Positions 34,048-48,175 of a stretch of 64,000 nt of DNA are shown piece after piece. This DNA is from Fomitopsis serialis. Its lineage: Eukaryota > Basidiomycota > Agaricomycetes > Polyporales > Fomitopsidaceae. Location: assembly GCF_022376445.1 (NCBI RefSeq), contig NW_025955013.1, forward strand, positions 124,001 to 188,000, given 5' to 3'. The notes below the pieces were generated by a model that ran no database searches, had not been told where the DNA came from, and saw only the letters and a program-made list of their open reading frames with translations. The stretch's first letter is position 1; every line of letters starts with the position of its first letter. The position numbers and the translations under genes are program-made.

Positions 34048-34333
34048 ATGTTCGGCTCCTCGAAGACAGCGCTTGCCCTTCTCGTCGCAGCATGCGCAAC
34101 ACTCGGTGTCAACGCCGGTGAGTAACCTCGCACCTTCACTAGTAGTCCGCCTTCCCTGATTCTGACCCACCCTCGTCTCAGTTCCTGCCCCGCCGGCGGA
34201 ATCCACCCAGACGCGCACCGTGACCATCACGCACATCACACGCACGACGACGTTCGTCCCCGAGACGATCACCGTCATCCGGCCGACGCACACGACGAGC
34301 GCAGACTCCGGCGAGGTGAGAGGCGCCAGGTAG
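34048..34333 (+). CDS. Very small secreted Thr-rich protein
   Basis: Exons 34048-34117 and 34182-34333 give 73 residues. The signal peptide is MFGSSKTALALLVAACATLG, with cleavage likely after VNA. The mature part, about 50 residues, starts VPAPPAESTQTRTVTITHIT and continues with Thr/Val-rich TTTFVPETITVIRPTHTT; it contains no cysteine, which is unusual for effector-type small secreted proteins. No domain is recognised. Its intron sits just after the signal peptide, as in the divergent gene at 32227-32752, which supports a shared origin. It could be a wall-anchored or secreted peptide; function unknown. Confidence 0.65.
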
Positions 34334-34864
34334 CGGACCACCCTGAAGCCCCCGGACCGATCTTTACGGGCTTCCCGTCCGGGCACTAATACGACCTGCG
34401 GCGAGGTGAACGCCATAGATTGGATGGCGAAGGAAGGAACTGGTGGCAATATTTTGTACGATACTTAGTTTGGCATAGTTTGACGTCGCAATTCAGTCCG
34501 ACCAACGATTAGAGTGGTGTATGCTTGAGCCTCAAACAAAGATCTTGAGTGGTGGAGGTTGTCCGATTAGGAGACGGGGATATAATGCTTTGTTCACTCT
34601 GCACCGTACTATCGTCCACAGCTGTTCCCGGAGCGGCGTGTCTCTGGCTAGCGTACATAGTGGGCAGTACTCCGTACGACGAATTCCATGAAGCCTGCTT
34701 GAGAATTGCGATACTCCGGAGATGAGTTGGTTTCAGCCACTTGCTTCCGCGACGTATTGCGTTCACAGACCACATCCTTCAAAACCAGTTTTCAGTCAGA
34801 CCGCACTTGTGATCCGGGACATGATACACGTACCGTCATGACTTTCAAACTATATCATTCCTAG
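34334..34864. other. Intergenic region, convergent 3' ends
   Basis: Between the small secreted protein and the HPP-family gene. No supported gene. Confidence 0.45.
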
Positions 34865-35657
34865 TCACTTGTTTTTCATTCGTGCTAGGCGCAGGAGCGG
34901 CAGCCGTGGTTGAGGAAGACATGCTCGCGGAGCCGTTCGCACAATTCTGCTGTGCGTTTGGTGCGCCCAGATCCGCAATGTCTTCGCCACAGCCGGTATC
35001 GCCGGCGTGAACCAGAACGTCGGGTACCTCCTCTGCACGTTGTTCACCAGCAGCGCCGTCACTAGCACGAGCATGCTCGACAGGAGGACGACGGGGAGGT
35101 AATACCAGCTGAGGTGCCATACGTCGTCGTCTAGCGCGGGAAGCAGGGCCGTCGCGCCTGCGGGCGGATGTGTCGTTCCGGTGATTTGCATTGCGACGAT
35201 GGCGGCGGACGTGGAGAGGGACGCGGCGAGCCACCGGATGGACTCGAAGTGCGGGCTGAGCGAGAAGAGCTTGGTGATGCATAGCCCCAAGAGGGCAGAG
35301 ATGAAGTGTCCGCCGATGAGAGCGCGAGGCTGCGCGAGAGGTGCCTCGATCGCACCGTAGCATAGGACGGCTGACGCACCCTGTTCAGATTCTATGTGAG
35401 CCTACTACGTTCAAATCTTTTCACGAATTGACTCACATAGGATGCAATCATGGAAGGCACGCCGCGGTCAATGAAATATCGTGCGTGGCCAAACACGGCT
35501 TGTAAAACGCATAGTCCGGAGAAAGCACCGATGAAGACCAAAACCAGACGAGGTACTGCGAGCGGTTTGGCGGCGGTGTTGCACGATACCCAAGCCAACG
35601 AGTAATCCATGGTGGATAGTGAGCGAGACGATGAGTTGAATTCGGCATGTATGACAT
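34865..35657 (-). CDS. HPP family integral membrane protein
   Basis: Start 35657 (MSYMPNST) or 35648 (MPNST). Exon 1 runs to 35437 and exon 2 is 35380-34865. The family's N-terminal block PPWITRWLGYRA and YLVWFWS precede the first membrane helix (VFIGAFSGLCVLQAVFG). Then RGVPSMIASY joins GASAVLCYGAIEAPLAQPRA and GGHFISALLGLCITKLF. The diagnostic motif ITGTTHPPAGATALLPA follows, and then a helix, YLPVVLLSSMLVLVTALLVN. HPP proteins have four membrane helices; plant and cyanobacterial members act in nitrite transport, but the fungal role is not established. One T is missing on the coding strand (AA at 35534-35535): WFWS should run directly into FIGAFSG. Exon 1 is 221 nt where a multiple of three is required. 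Confidence 0.88.
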
Positions 35658-36713
35658 TGAGTATAGGAGGGTCAGCAACAACTGACTAGTCCAGAGGAAA
35701 TACTGATCGCTTGATGAAATATTCGAGTATTACCCGCCGTGCCTTGAACTGGACTGAATGACACCAGAGGTGGGCGGGGCGAACCTGAGGAGTTGAGCGG
35801 TGAAAGACGGCCGGCCATGCATGGATATCCACAACCGTATAAATATTTGAGGACGTCTTCTGCGCGCCTGCAATGCCCTGCGCCGTGACTCAAGCAGGCG
35901 GACTCGGAGGAGGCTCGGAACTACATCTGGCGCTCAATGAGCAATGTTTTCGCAACTACCCGGGACAGGCCGGAGCACATTACCATATATAGAATTTTAG
36001 TATAGGCTTACGTGCGCGGCTCTGCCAACTTGACCTTCCAAGCTTCCTCGCCCGCGGGAGGAGGGACCATCATGGGGCGTCCACGTCGTCGGGATTTCTC
36101 ATCGATCCATCCGAGTAGCTTAATTCAACCGGTGAGTAGGAGTGTTATTTATGCGTCGGACGCAGCGGCCGGTGAATATCGAGCTCCAGGGCGGTGAGTA
36201 AAAGGGCCTGCGGTTGAGAATTGAAGGCCAATACACCGAAGGTACTAGCTATGCACGCACTGAACACATCGCTAGCCAGCTTGAGGTTTCGAAGATCAAT
36301 CCGAGATTTCTCTAGTCAACCAAGTTGAGATAGCACATCAATAACGTGGACACGGTACGTTCGGTGCTTCCAGTAGGCACGGACCTATATCAACGCAGGA
36401 CTCCAGAATTGACGCCACCTGAACTCCATACGTACTATCGGGAAAGTTAAATGATAGTGATAGGAGTCCCGATATCACCGTACTCGCGCCTCAGATTCAG
36501 ACGCGAAAACGACCAAGCAGCGCCACGCTACGGCGTCAGAATGATTCCGTCTCCTCCATAATGACGCGCACGAATAAATACAAGCCAGATACAGATACTT
36601 CGGAGACGAACTACTAGTATGATACAGTCCACAATGTCAGTATCACCTCATGCGTCATACACCAGGCCAACTATTATACCGTCTGACCGACGAAAGCACA
36701 GACCGGCATTCTG
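35658..36713. other. Intergenic region; distal part matches the 3' flank of kinase copy 5
   Basis: Upstream of the HPP gene and downstream of kinase copy 4. The last 150 bp or so resemble the sequence just downstream of kinase copy 5 (about 41500-41641), including the 'atgtcagtatcacctcatgc' block, so they belong to the duplicated unit. No gene seen. Confidence 0.5.
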
Positions 36714-39700
36714 TCACCGCCTGGACCGGGGCTTGCGAGAGCTCTGGCTGGTCCGAGGCTGAGGCTTGCTGAGCGTCCTTTGACGTTTCGACGAATGCGA
36801 TACATCAGCGTCGTCCTCAACCACGTCGTCGCCTCCGCGCGCACTGGCACGAGTCCGCTTCGACGTGCTGCTCCCCCTCTTCGACGCCACGTCTTGCCTA
36901 CCAGCAGGACGGCTTGAAGACTGGGTCTGCGAGCGGCCAGAACGCGTCCTTGGGGCGGGCGGAGGTCCCATCTCGCGAGACGTGCTCCTCGCGGATTGCT
37001 GACCCTCGTCTACCTTCTTCGTCTTCGCCGAGCGCAGATCATAGTGCGGATGCTTCTCCACCGAGTCGCTGTTGGTCGAAGGCGGGACTTCGTGGCCTCC
37101 TGATGTATGGGCCGACGTAGTCAAGGTATGTAGAGCAGCAGGCCGTCGCTTGCCTCGAACCGCGCCTGAAGTTGCTCCACGCTTGGAAGTACCTACGTTC
37201 GGCACGTTTGCACCCGCCCGTCCGTCATCAGACTGGGCGTCCGAATCGGGGGTAGGATTTGGAGCTGCGGGACGCTTCTCTGCTCGACGCTGTGTATCGC
37301 GCTTAGATGCACTGCGCCCCGCGCCCTGAGTGGTATAGGTGAGGGTCCCCTTCGTGCGTAACTGCCCTGACCGCTTCTCCATAGCATCCGGTTCGTCCGC
37401 TCTACCTTTGGGCGGAGTCCATGGTTTTGCCCGGTCGTTCTCAGGCCACGCATGCTGTTTCTCCAGAGCGTGATTGAAGAGATCGAGGACCTGTTCATGC
37501 GTCATGCAGCTGTGCTCCAGGTTAAGGTTATCATTGTTCGTCTTGCAGAGCTTTCGGAACTTCTCCAATAGCCGCGTGAGCCTCTCATTTCCCTCGACTT
37601 TGAGAGGCCGCTTTTTTGATTTGTTCAGCCACTTCATCTTGAGTGACAGGCAATTCTCTATTGTCCCCCCGTCAAAAAGTGTATGCCACGCACGGTCTCC
37701 TTTGGCATGAATGTACGCTGTATGGCGTAGGACTATCCATACCAGCAGCCAATAGAAGGATTCGAGGTCGTGCCGAGCTTCGTGCGTGACGCTGAAGCTC
37801 TCGTCAAGTACCTCGACGGCCATGAAATATAACGTCCCCTGTCAATGATCAGCAATCGTCAGACACGCGAACAAGATGACTGGCTCACCGTGCGTTGCTT
37901 ATGATCAAGTTTCGAGTCCTTCGTGGTGGGTTGCTCGCGTTGACTGGTCGAGTTGTTCGGCATGCATTGAGCTGGTTCGCTACTCGAATTGTCATCACTG
38001 TCGCTCCATTCCACCGCACTCGACTCTCCCGCCTGCTCCCGCCAGTCGCGTCCATATTCTGCCCCAGCGTATTGTTCCCAGCTGTGCAATTCGGATGGGA
38101 TGTTCTTGCTCACCAAGAACGCCTTCCAGTTGAATGCATGGTCGAAGTCATGAATGAAGCCGAAGGACGTTCCGTCTGCTCTTCTGCCTATCATGACGTT
38201 GCCGCCACTGACATCTCGGTGAATAACGCCAGCCTCATACGCTCGTCGATGCCCTATCGCAGCACACTCGTCAACGTCATCATAACAAGGTAGGCACGAC
38301 GCACCTTCAATTGCGTCACGGAGAGCACTAACCACTCGTACGTCGAGTCGAAATCGTGATTGGCTTTCCAATGGTCTCGAAAACGAGCCGCATCTGTCCT
38401 CGCTCGTTGTGTTCAAGGCCCTTGCCATAATGCCCGGCAGAGACAGTCCGGTGTCCCAGTACACGCGCGCAAGGCACCTTCAGTCTCGGGAAATCACCAA
38501 CGTACTCTTTCGCCTTGGACTTCGTCTTGGCCTTCTTATTGAGGGCCTTGGCCTCGCGCAACCCTAGATCATCGCTGCACACGATCTTGGCAACCCCGTA
38601 TTCCGCTAATGTTACACCTTCCTCCGCCTCCTCAGCCACAGCCTCCTGCACCATGAGATAAAAATCTATCTCCGATGGCCGTACAAACTGCCGCCAGGTG
38701 TCTTTGATGACAACGTGCCTGCCTGTCGCTTCGCCCTCTTTGTCAAGTTCGAACGCCTCCCAGATCGTCGTCGCGCACGAAAAGAGCCGTGGATTGACGG
38801 ATATCAGCTTGTAGGCTAGATACGTCTTCTTGGTTTTGCCCTCCGTCACTACGAATCGACGGACCACCTTCCTGTTTTCCGGCATATACTCGTATGAAGG
38901 GTCGTGCTCAGCCGCCAGCTCCTGTGCCTGCATACGTTCCTTGTGGGTGCCAAGACTGGACGTGGGATCGCCGCCGACTACCACACAAGCTTTGAGCGTA
39001 GGGTTGAGGAAGCGGCAGAAGAACTCGTGCAGGAGCTTGGGATTCTCTGCGTAGTTGAACGACGGAGAACATACAGCCCCTGCTCGATCGAATCGGAAGA
39101 TGCGTGCCTCGTGTCCATAGATCCCGACCACGAATGCGAACAATCGTCCCTGCGCGGACATGATGTTACACGCGCTCTTGGCCAGCTGGATGGGCGTGTC
39201 CTCATGCTCGGCCGCATGCCGCACCATGGGATCTTGCGCGGCAGTAGCTTTCACTTCGAATACAAGCGCGACGTTCCTCCAGCGATCAGCAGGCGAGATG
39301 TATGGAAGCCCCGGAATCCTCGCTATAACATCCGGCTTCGTGGAGTGCTCTTCGTCGTCGCACATCGCAAACGGGGATCGCATGGTTTGATGGGCATGGT
39401 TGTGAAACATAGGCCGCTTGTCATCGGGAATGTTGCGGACCAGGCTTGTGAGGCCTTTCACCTGCAAGGTGCTTTCAGTAGCGGCCAGGACATCTGCACG
39501 AGTGGTGCTTACTAGCGGCCTATACATCTTCAACTCCTTTCCTTTACCAGTCGGAACCGTCGCCATGAATTTTGTATCAGGACATTTGAAGGTCTTCTGT
39601 TTCGACGGGACGAACTCTTGCAAGAAGGTCTTGATTTTTATCTCGGGCTCGACGATCCGCTCGAAGATCTCGGTGTTCCACGATTTTGCGTTACTCTCGC

Positions 39701-39878
39701 TCTTCTCCAGGTTGCTCGACACGTCTGTCACCACAGGTTGCAGAGGGCCTTTGTAAGGCGTAACTTTGTCGGCCATGACAATGTCCTCAGCGGTACAGCA
39801 GGCGGTTCGAATACTCTCGTGGTAAGGGAAGAAATGCAGAGGAGCCCGCACCGCCAAAGCTTTTGAGCGGCGAGGCAT
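36714..39878 (-). CDS. FunK1-type fungal protein kinase, copy 4 (two apparent frameshifts)
   Basis: Exons 39878-39513, 39461-38305, 38253-37889 and 37838-36714, in inverted orientation to copies 1-3. The N-terminus is MPRRSKALAVRAPLHFF. Motifs: RHVVIKDTWRQF, HRDVSGGNVMI, HDFDHA in place of HDFDYA, GTLYFMAVEVL, HEARHDLESFYWLLVWIVLR, and a basic tail ending SSRKPRSRR. Two single-base losses relative to copy 2 lie close together near the end of exon 2: one near 38353-38358 (IIDFDSTYE becomes ITISTRR) and one near 38331-38336 (YELVSAL). Together they leave exon 3 out of frame. With two breaks this copy has the strongest claim to real decay, but the same error pattern is seen in unrelated genes. 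The upstream region is also more diverged than in the other copies. Confidence 0.82.
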
Positions 39879-40250
39879 ATCGATTCTGCGACACAAGCAA
39901 TCAAATGGACGTGTCGGCTGAAGCGCTGATGGTCCACCAATATCTGTGTGGTCAGCGATACGTTCTGCCAAACCTAATCTGAAGTTAGTAGCTGCGATAA
40001 GACTTATTTTCTGCACTTGCGCGATGTTTTGAACTCACTGCGCAGAAATGAAGGTTCTAGCGTTAATTCGAGCGCGAGCGGCGAGCGGTACACGGTGGGC
40101 GTTCGCGTTCTACGGTCGCGTTGAACAGGAAGCACCCGAATCCGCCACCAACGCGCCGTGCACGTGTTCGTACGACCTGCCATATGTGGACATTGTCTCA
40201 CCGCCCACATCAGCCATTGTCCGCCCGATATGGAAGGCACCTGGTTCCAA
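39879..40250 (-). repeat. Upstream block shared by the FunK1 kinase copies (copy 4, diverged)
   Basis: Inverted relative to copies 1-3. It keeps the 'cgatatgcctcgccgctcaa' context, the start of the upstream intron and the 'ccatatgtggaca' and 'cgggcggacaatggct' segments, but with more substitutions and gaps than the other copies. Confidence 0.6.
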
Positions 40251-41641
40251 CTCAGTCCCTTGTGCTGTTTTGCTTAACGGTCGTCGAGAGAAGTCTAGAT
40301 CATGCCTTTCCAGACGCCACTGCGTGCTGATGATATCGGCTCGGTAGCGATACTCAAAAAGGTACAGCTGTAATTCACCGACGATGCAAGCCAGGATAGA
40401 GATAGTACTCAGGCTTATGCTAGTAGAGTCTGTCACAATATTGACTCGTCACGTTTCCCCTAGTACCGCTACTACTCAGTGGTACGGGTGTTCGAGAGAT
40501 ACTTATGTAGGGCCGATCGACCGGTATCTGGCGCTCAACATTCTGAGCCAGGTGAAGTCCTGCCTACTGGTGCATGACGCGCCGGACCGTGATGAAACAA
40601 GTCTTCTATAGGGAAAATGACCGTGACCTTGCTTCTTGACGGTACGATCATCTTACAAATTTGTATTGCGGATTCAGATTGTCTTTGCGGACTCTGACTG
40701 CATGTAGTGCGGGTATAGTTACTGGCTCGTGTGTCTGACGGCCGACGACAGTTGCTGTTGGCCTGCGCGGTTCTAGCTGTGTCAGTAGATGTAACTGGTC
40801 AGACTCAGGCCGTCGTCGAGGACTCGGAGGACATAGCTTCGGGGTCGCGCGAAGGGCCAAATGGCGTACAGAATCTACAGCTATATACGGATCAATTCTC
40901 CTCACGAACTTGAAGTCTCATGAAAAAACAAGCACTAGTATACAGTCACCTAGACGACACTGGGTCCCTAGTCTCATCAGGTCTGCCGCATCCCAAAGTC
41001 AGTCATGAGCTCTTGAGTCCGCTGGCACCCGGACCCTGTGTTGTCCGTGCATAGCAGCCTTCAGGAAGCACCAGAAGCCGTGCACAGAATGCCATACAAC
41101 CCTTGAAGCGTGAAGCCACATACGAACCCATTGCAGTACAATTGACATGGATCTTCGTGCAGTTCGTGGCAAAGGGGTAGTAGTTCTGAGTAGGTATTGG
41201 AAGATCGATCTGAAGTCCTCGGGGCAATGTATGCCGGTGGCAAGTAGCTGCTATGGTTGGATGTGCGGCAGTGCGACATAATCACGACATGAGGAAGTCG
41301 CTGGGAACTCGTACTCACTGGCAGCGACGATTATGAGAAGAACGGCCATGCGCCGAGCCACTGTTGAGCTGCGCTCACTTGCACTGAGACTGGCCTGGTG
41401 AGTAGCGCTAGCGCCTTGTATCTTACATAAAATACGAAGATTGATGTAGTCCAACCCGGATCGATTCGAGAACTGACGGCACGCAGCCAGCCATGAAGAG
41501 GTAGAACATGCGAATCGCTGCGAGTGTACGAAAAGTACAAAGTAGAACCTCAGAGACGAGCTCAGATACTGTTACAATGTCAATACCACCTCTCATGCGT
41601 CATGCTTAAAGCGAACTACACAATACCGACGCACGGTTTCG
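40251..41641. other. Spacer between inverted kinase copies 4 and 5
   Basis: Non-coding. 40350-40920 is homologous to 45300-45700 upstream of copy 5 (shared 'acgatgca.gccagga' and 'cgacgacagttgctgtt' blocks), and 41500-41641 is homologous to the flank downstream of copy 4. The inverted pair therefore shares long flanks on both sides. No other gene seen. Confidence 0.6.
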
Positions 41642-44600
41642 TTATCGCCTGACCCGGGACTTCTGCGAGCCCTGGCCCGTCTCAGGCTGGCTGAGCTTCC
41701 TTTGCCGTTTCGACGAGTGCGATGCGCCGGCATCGTCCTCGACTTCCACATCGCCTCCGCGCGCACGAGTCCGCTTCGTTGCGCTACTACCCCTCTTCGA
41801 CGCCACACCCTGCGCACTGATAGGGCGGCTCGCAGACTGGCTCTGCGACCCGCCAGAGCGGGTTCTCGGAGCGGGCGGAGGTCCCATCTTGCGAGACGTG
41901 CTCCTCGCAGATTGCCGGACATCCTCCACCTTCGTCGTCTGCACTGAGCGCAAAGCATAACCCGACCGATGCCGCTTGAGTGACTCGCTGCCACTGGAAG
42001 GCGGAACCTCATTACTGCCCGATGCATGAGACATTGTGGTGGACGTGTGTTGGCCAGCTACTCGTCGTTTGCCGGCAGAGCGCGAGCGTGCCGTCCGTTT
42101 CGCAGGACCTCTGTCGGACTCATCGACATCGGACTCGGCTGTATCCGTGTCCGTATGCTCTTCATTTGGCTGTGCTTTCGAGGTCGAGGGGGCTGGTGGA
42201 CTCTCGGGACGCTTCTTCGGTTGAAGTCGAGCGCCGAGTCGAGATGCACTACGTGATGCTGCCGCAGAAGTGTAGGTCAAGGTACCCTTGGTACGAGCCT
42301 GACCTGAGCGCTCTTCCATGCCCGGGACCTGGTCTGATTGGTCGCTCTTCGGCAGAGTCCAGGGCTTCGCACGGTCGTCCTGAGGCCAAGCGCCAGGATT
42401 CTCCAGAGCCTTGTTGAAAATATTCAAGACGTCTTCATGGGTCATGCACTGCTTCTTCAAATCCTCGTTGTCGAAGTTCGTCTTGCACAGCTGTCGGAAC
42501 TCCTCCAGGAGCGTAGTGAGCGGCATATTTTGCATTACCATGACTGGAGTGTAGCCTCGCTTGAGCCACGACTCCTTGAGTGTGCAGCAGCTCGCGATCG
42601 TTCCAGCGCCAAAGAGCTCGTGCCATGCCCATTCCCCGTTCGGATGAATGAATGCCGTGTGTCGGAGGACTATCCACACCAGGAGCCAGTAGAAGGATTC
42701 CAGGTCATGGCGAGCTTCATGGGTAACGTGGCCAGAAAGAACCTCGACAGCCATGAAATGCAGCGTGCCCTATTACAGTGCATTAGCAGTCGGCTACAAT
42801 ATATCGACGATGCGAATCACCGTGCGTTGCTTGTTATCCACCTTAGGATCCCCTGTGGTCGCCGGTTTCTTGTCGTCGTTGCCTGCTGGGCCCCCGTTCA
42901 TCTTTCGCATCATATTCTCTAGTATGCGTTGCTTGATAGGCGCGTATTCGCCGCGAGCGTGTTGTTTCCAGCTCTCCAGATTGACGGACTTCCCTTTGCT
43001 CGCCAAGAAGCGCTTCCAACTGCACGCGTAGTCGAGGTCGTGTATAAAGCCCGAAGAGGGACCGTCAATCCTCCTTGCAATCATGACGTTGCCTTTGCTG
43101 ATATCCCGGTGAACGATACCAGCCAGGTATGCCTGCCTATGACCTGCCATAAAACAAGTGTGAGATTTACGTACACTATTCGATGATGAGTTCCGCGCAC
43201 CTTCGATGGCATCGCGCAGAGCGCGAACGAGCTCATATGTCGACTCAAACTCTGTGATGGGCGTGCCGATCGAGTTCAAAACCAGACGCACATGCCCGCG
43301 CTCATTGTGCTCGTGGATTGCGTCACGACAGCGCGCGGTAACGGTCCGATGCCCCAAAACTTGCCAGTAGGGCACCTTTAAGCGGGGGAATGCGTCCGGG
43401 TCATTCGGTTCTTCGGAAAAGGAAGCCGCGGGAGTGTTGTCATCGTCGCTCGTGCCAGACGCATCGCGGCGGGCTATTTTGTCAAGCTCCATCGCCTCGC
43501 GCAAGCCAAGGTCGTCACCGTACTCGAAATCAGCGACACCGGATAGGGACAATGCCGCACCCTCCTCCGCCTCGTCTGCCGCCTCCCGCATCGCCCGGTA
43601 GAATCCGATCTCAGACGGTCGCGCAAACTGTCGCCAAGCCTCCTTGATGACGACACGCTTGCCCGTCCCTTCGCCCTTTTTGTTAAGTTCAAAGGCCTCC
43701 CAGATCGTCGTCGCGCGCGAGAAGAGCCGCGGGTTGACGAATATCAGCTTGTACGCCAGATACTCCGTCACGCCCTTGTCGTGAGTCACCTTAAAGCGAC
43801 GGACCGCCTTCCTATTCTCCGCCGTGTACTTGTAGAAAGGATCGTACTTCTGCGTCAATTTTTGCACCCTTGCGCGGTCCTTGCGAGTGCCCATATTTGA
43901 TGTCGGATCGTCACCAACTACCACGCAACCCTTCGTCTTCGGGTTGAGAAAGCGCCATAAGAACTCGTGCAGAATTTCGGGTTTCGTCACGTAATTGAAC
44001 AACGGAGAACATACGGCCCCTGCACGATCGAAGCGGAAGATGCGTGCCTTGTGTCCGTAGATCCCGACGACGAAGGCGAATAATCGCCCCTGGGCAAGCA
44101 TGATGTTGCGTGCGCTCTTCGCCAGCTGGACGAGTGTCTCCTCGTGCGTCTCCGTGATGGTCTCCATCGGATCGTCGCTGTCACAAGATTTAGCCTCGAA
44201 GACGAGCGCAACGTGTCGCCAGCGATGCGTAGGTGGGATACACGGAAGCCCGGGGACTGTCGCGATGACGTCCGGCTTTGTTTCATGTTGCTCCTCGTCG
44301 CACAGAGCAAACGGGGATTGCATCGTACGGTGCGCGTGATTAAGGAATGTCGGTAATTTCCCCTTGGGGAAGTGTTGAACCAGACTGGTGAGGCCCTGTA
44401 TCTATGAATGCGCGCAACAGTCAATCGGTGAGTATGAAGTGGGGCAACGCCACTCACTAGAGGTTCGTACATGCTAAACTCCTTTCCTTTCCCCGTAGGC
44501 ACTTTAGCTTTGAACCTGTTGTCGGGACAAGGGGGATCGGCTTCTCAGAGTGGACAAACTCTGCCAGGAAGACATTGATGTCAGGCACTGCCTCGACAAT

Positions 44601-44849
44601 GCGGTCGTACACTTCGATCTTCCACGCCTTCGCGTTTTTCTGGCTCTGCTGCCGTACGTCGGCGGCGTTAGTGGGTTCCCCTTGCACAGGACCTTTGTGA
44701 GGCGTCACTTTGTCCGCCATATCGATGTCCTCAGCGGTGTAGCAGGCGGTTCGAGTACTTCCGTGGTGAGAAGGGGGGAAATGCGGAGGAGGAGCCCGCA
44801 TCACGAAGCTTTTGAGCGGCGAGGCATATCGATTTTGGGGCACAAGCAT
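41642..44849 (-). CDS. FunK1-type fungal protein kinase, copy 5 (altered start, one apparent frameshift)
   Basis: Exons 44849-44458, 44401-43201, 43143-42821 and 42769-41642. The usual ATG (MPRRSKAS) runs into TGA because one base is lost near 44803. A second one-base loss at about 44848 creates a new upstream ATG that restores the frame as MLVPQNRYASPLKSF. Later in exon 1 the run at 44531-44535 (C5 on the coding strand) is one base short, between FVHSEKPIP and the expected CPDNRFKAKVP. Exons 2-4 are clean: AQGRLFAFVVGIYGHKARIF, RVVIKEAWRQFAR, HRDISKGNVMI, HDLDYA (Leu instead of Phe in the DFD-type motif), and LHFMAVEVL with no DEN/DES insert before HVTHEARHDLESFYWLL. The tail is basic. It groups with copy 3 by sequence (for example TVTARCRD, KYDPFYKYTAENRK). 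Confidence 0.84.
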
Positions 44850-45225
44850 TCGCCAAAAGGACGTATTGGCTGATGGGCCACGGATAACTGTGTGGCTTCA
44901 ACTTGTGACTCAGCGACGCGTTCTCGCCACACCTGAGTAGCTGCGATATGACTTACCTTCCGCACTGACACGGTGCAATTATTTCACTCTGCGACAATGG
45001 CAGTGCTAAGATTCAATTTGCGCGCGACCTACGAGGATTACACGGAGGGCGGCGGCGGTCTGGCGCGTGAGGACGATGAGGGAGACAGGGAGCGCCCAAC
45101 TTCGCCACCAACGCGCCGTGCACGTGTTCGATCGACTGCCATATGTGGATGTTTGTCTCACCGCCCCATCAGCGCCGCAGCCATTGTCCGCCCGATATGG
45201 AATGTGGCTTGTTCAGGCCTTGTAT
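44850..45225 (-). repeat. Upstream block shared by the FunK1 kinase copies (copy 5)
   Basis: Inverted copy of the block before kinases 1-3, well conserved, ending (minus strand) at the motif AAGCCACATTCCATATCGGG near 45200-45220. It contains the presumed 5'-UTR intron donor GTAAGTCATATC. Confidence 0.75.
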
Positions 45226-46605
45226 TTTTCGCTCAACGGTCGTCGCGAGAAGTCCAGATCATGCGCTCCCGCGTGCTGATAACATGGTCTCGGTAGCGAA
45301 TTCGACAAAGCGAGTGGCCACCGACGATGCAGCCAGGAAGATACGCTCAAGTTCGTAACGTACGTTGGCAGCAACTACTTATAGACTTGGACATACTATT
45401 GATCGATCGACCGTTATATGCGCCCATCATCATCTGGGCGTGGTTGTGCTCGGTGTTGACTGGTAATGACGCCCCGGACTGTAATTAAAACAGGGTTTCA
45501 CTCTTCAGTCTACTAGGGGGAACGGCCTTGCCGTCCTTGGACTCGGAGCACGATTATCCTCCGAATTTGTGTTTGCGGATTCGGTTATCCAAGTATGCGG
45601 GCCGCTCTGACTTGCGTAGCGCAGGTATGGTTACTGGTTCGTGTGACGACAGTTGCTGTTAGCCGACACGGGGTCAGCGAGGAGGGCATAGCCTGACATA
45701 GCTCCGAGTGACTCATGATCGTGCGGAAGGGGCCGAAGTCGTGCGAATCACAATTACATACGATAGGACGTGGGGCTCCATAGCTGAGCCTGTTTAACAC
45801 ATTGCTATGACGTCGTTCCTTCCTCTCTATAAACTGACAGGGGGATGCGTAATGATGCAACGGCGGTCACCGCGACGGGATTGTACATCTACGCCCCACT
45901 CCGAGCTGACTACCATCCGAGCGCGACATCAATCTCCTGAAGAGTCCCGAAAGAGAACAAGCAGTGGCAGTGCCAGCCATATGTGCATGTAAGGCGCGAC
46001 GGGGAATGGAAGCAAGCTCATTCAGGTGACAAGCGTCCGTGCGTATGTTGTCCATCTTGAAAAACAAGCACCGAAGTCCGATGTAACCGGATGATCTACA
46101 TTGAGTCCCGGCTCTAGCATGGCGAGCGACCGCCGCCACCAACCGCCCACCGCCACAAAACAGCAGCGAGGCACTGCACGTCCATACGGCGTCTCACAGC
46201 CCAACGCCAATATGGAATCCACACGCCATCATGACACAGCGGACGCGGACGGCGAAATGAGCGCCAATACTTGTACGAGAACATGCGACGTGAATTGTGC
46301 AGGCGCACGTATGTTGGTTCAGGTATAAAGTACACGACGGAGTAAAGCACAACTTGGACTGCACGTAGGCTATGTAACCCGACCCGCGACCCCAAGCAAG
46401 CAAGCACGGCTCAGCCCGCCGCCCGCAGACGCGCGACACAGCGTCGATCCGACGTACGTATACAAGTGAGAGATGGACAGCAGCGGTATGATTGACGACG
46501 AGATGGTCTGGAGATGAATTGGGTGTATATACGGCATGTGGATATGGGTAGGGTGTCTGGAAGACGAATGGGCGGGACGGGGTGACGGGGCAGCGAGGGC
46601 GTGGC
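45226..46605. other. Intergenic region, no gene seen
   Basis: The first 500 bp are the far upstream part of the kinase unit. The rest lies before the MAP kinase stop. Open frames overlap on both strands without recognisable features. Confidence 0.45.
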
Positions 46606-48175
<1,570 letters not shown>

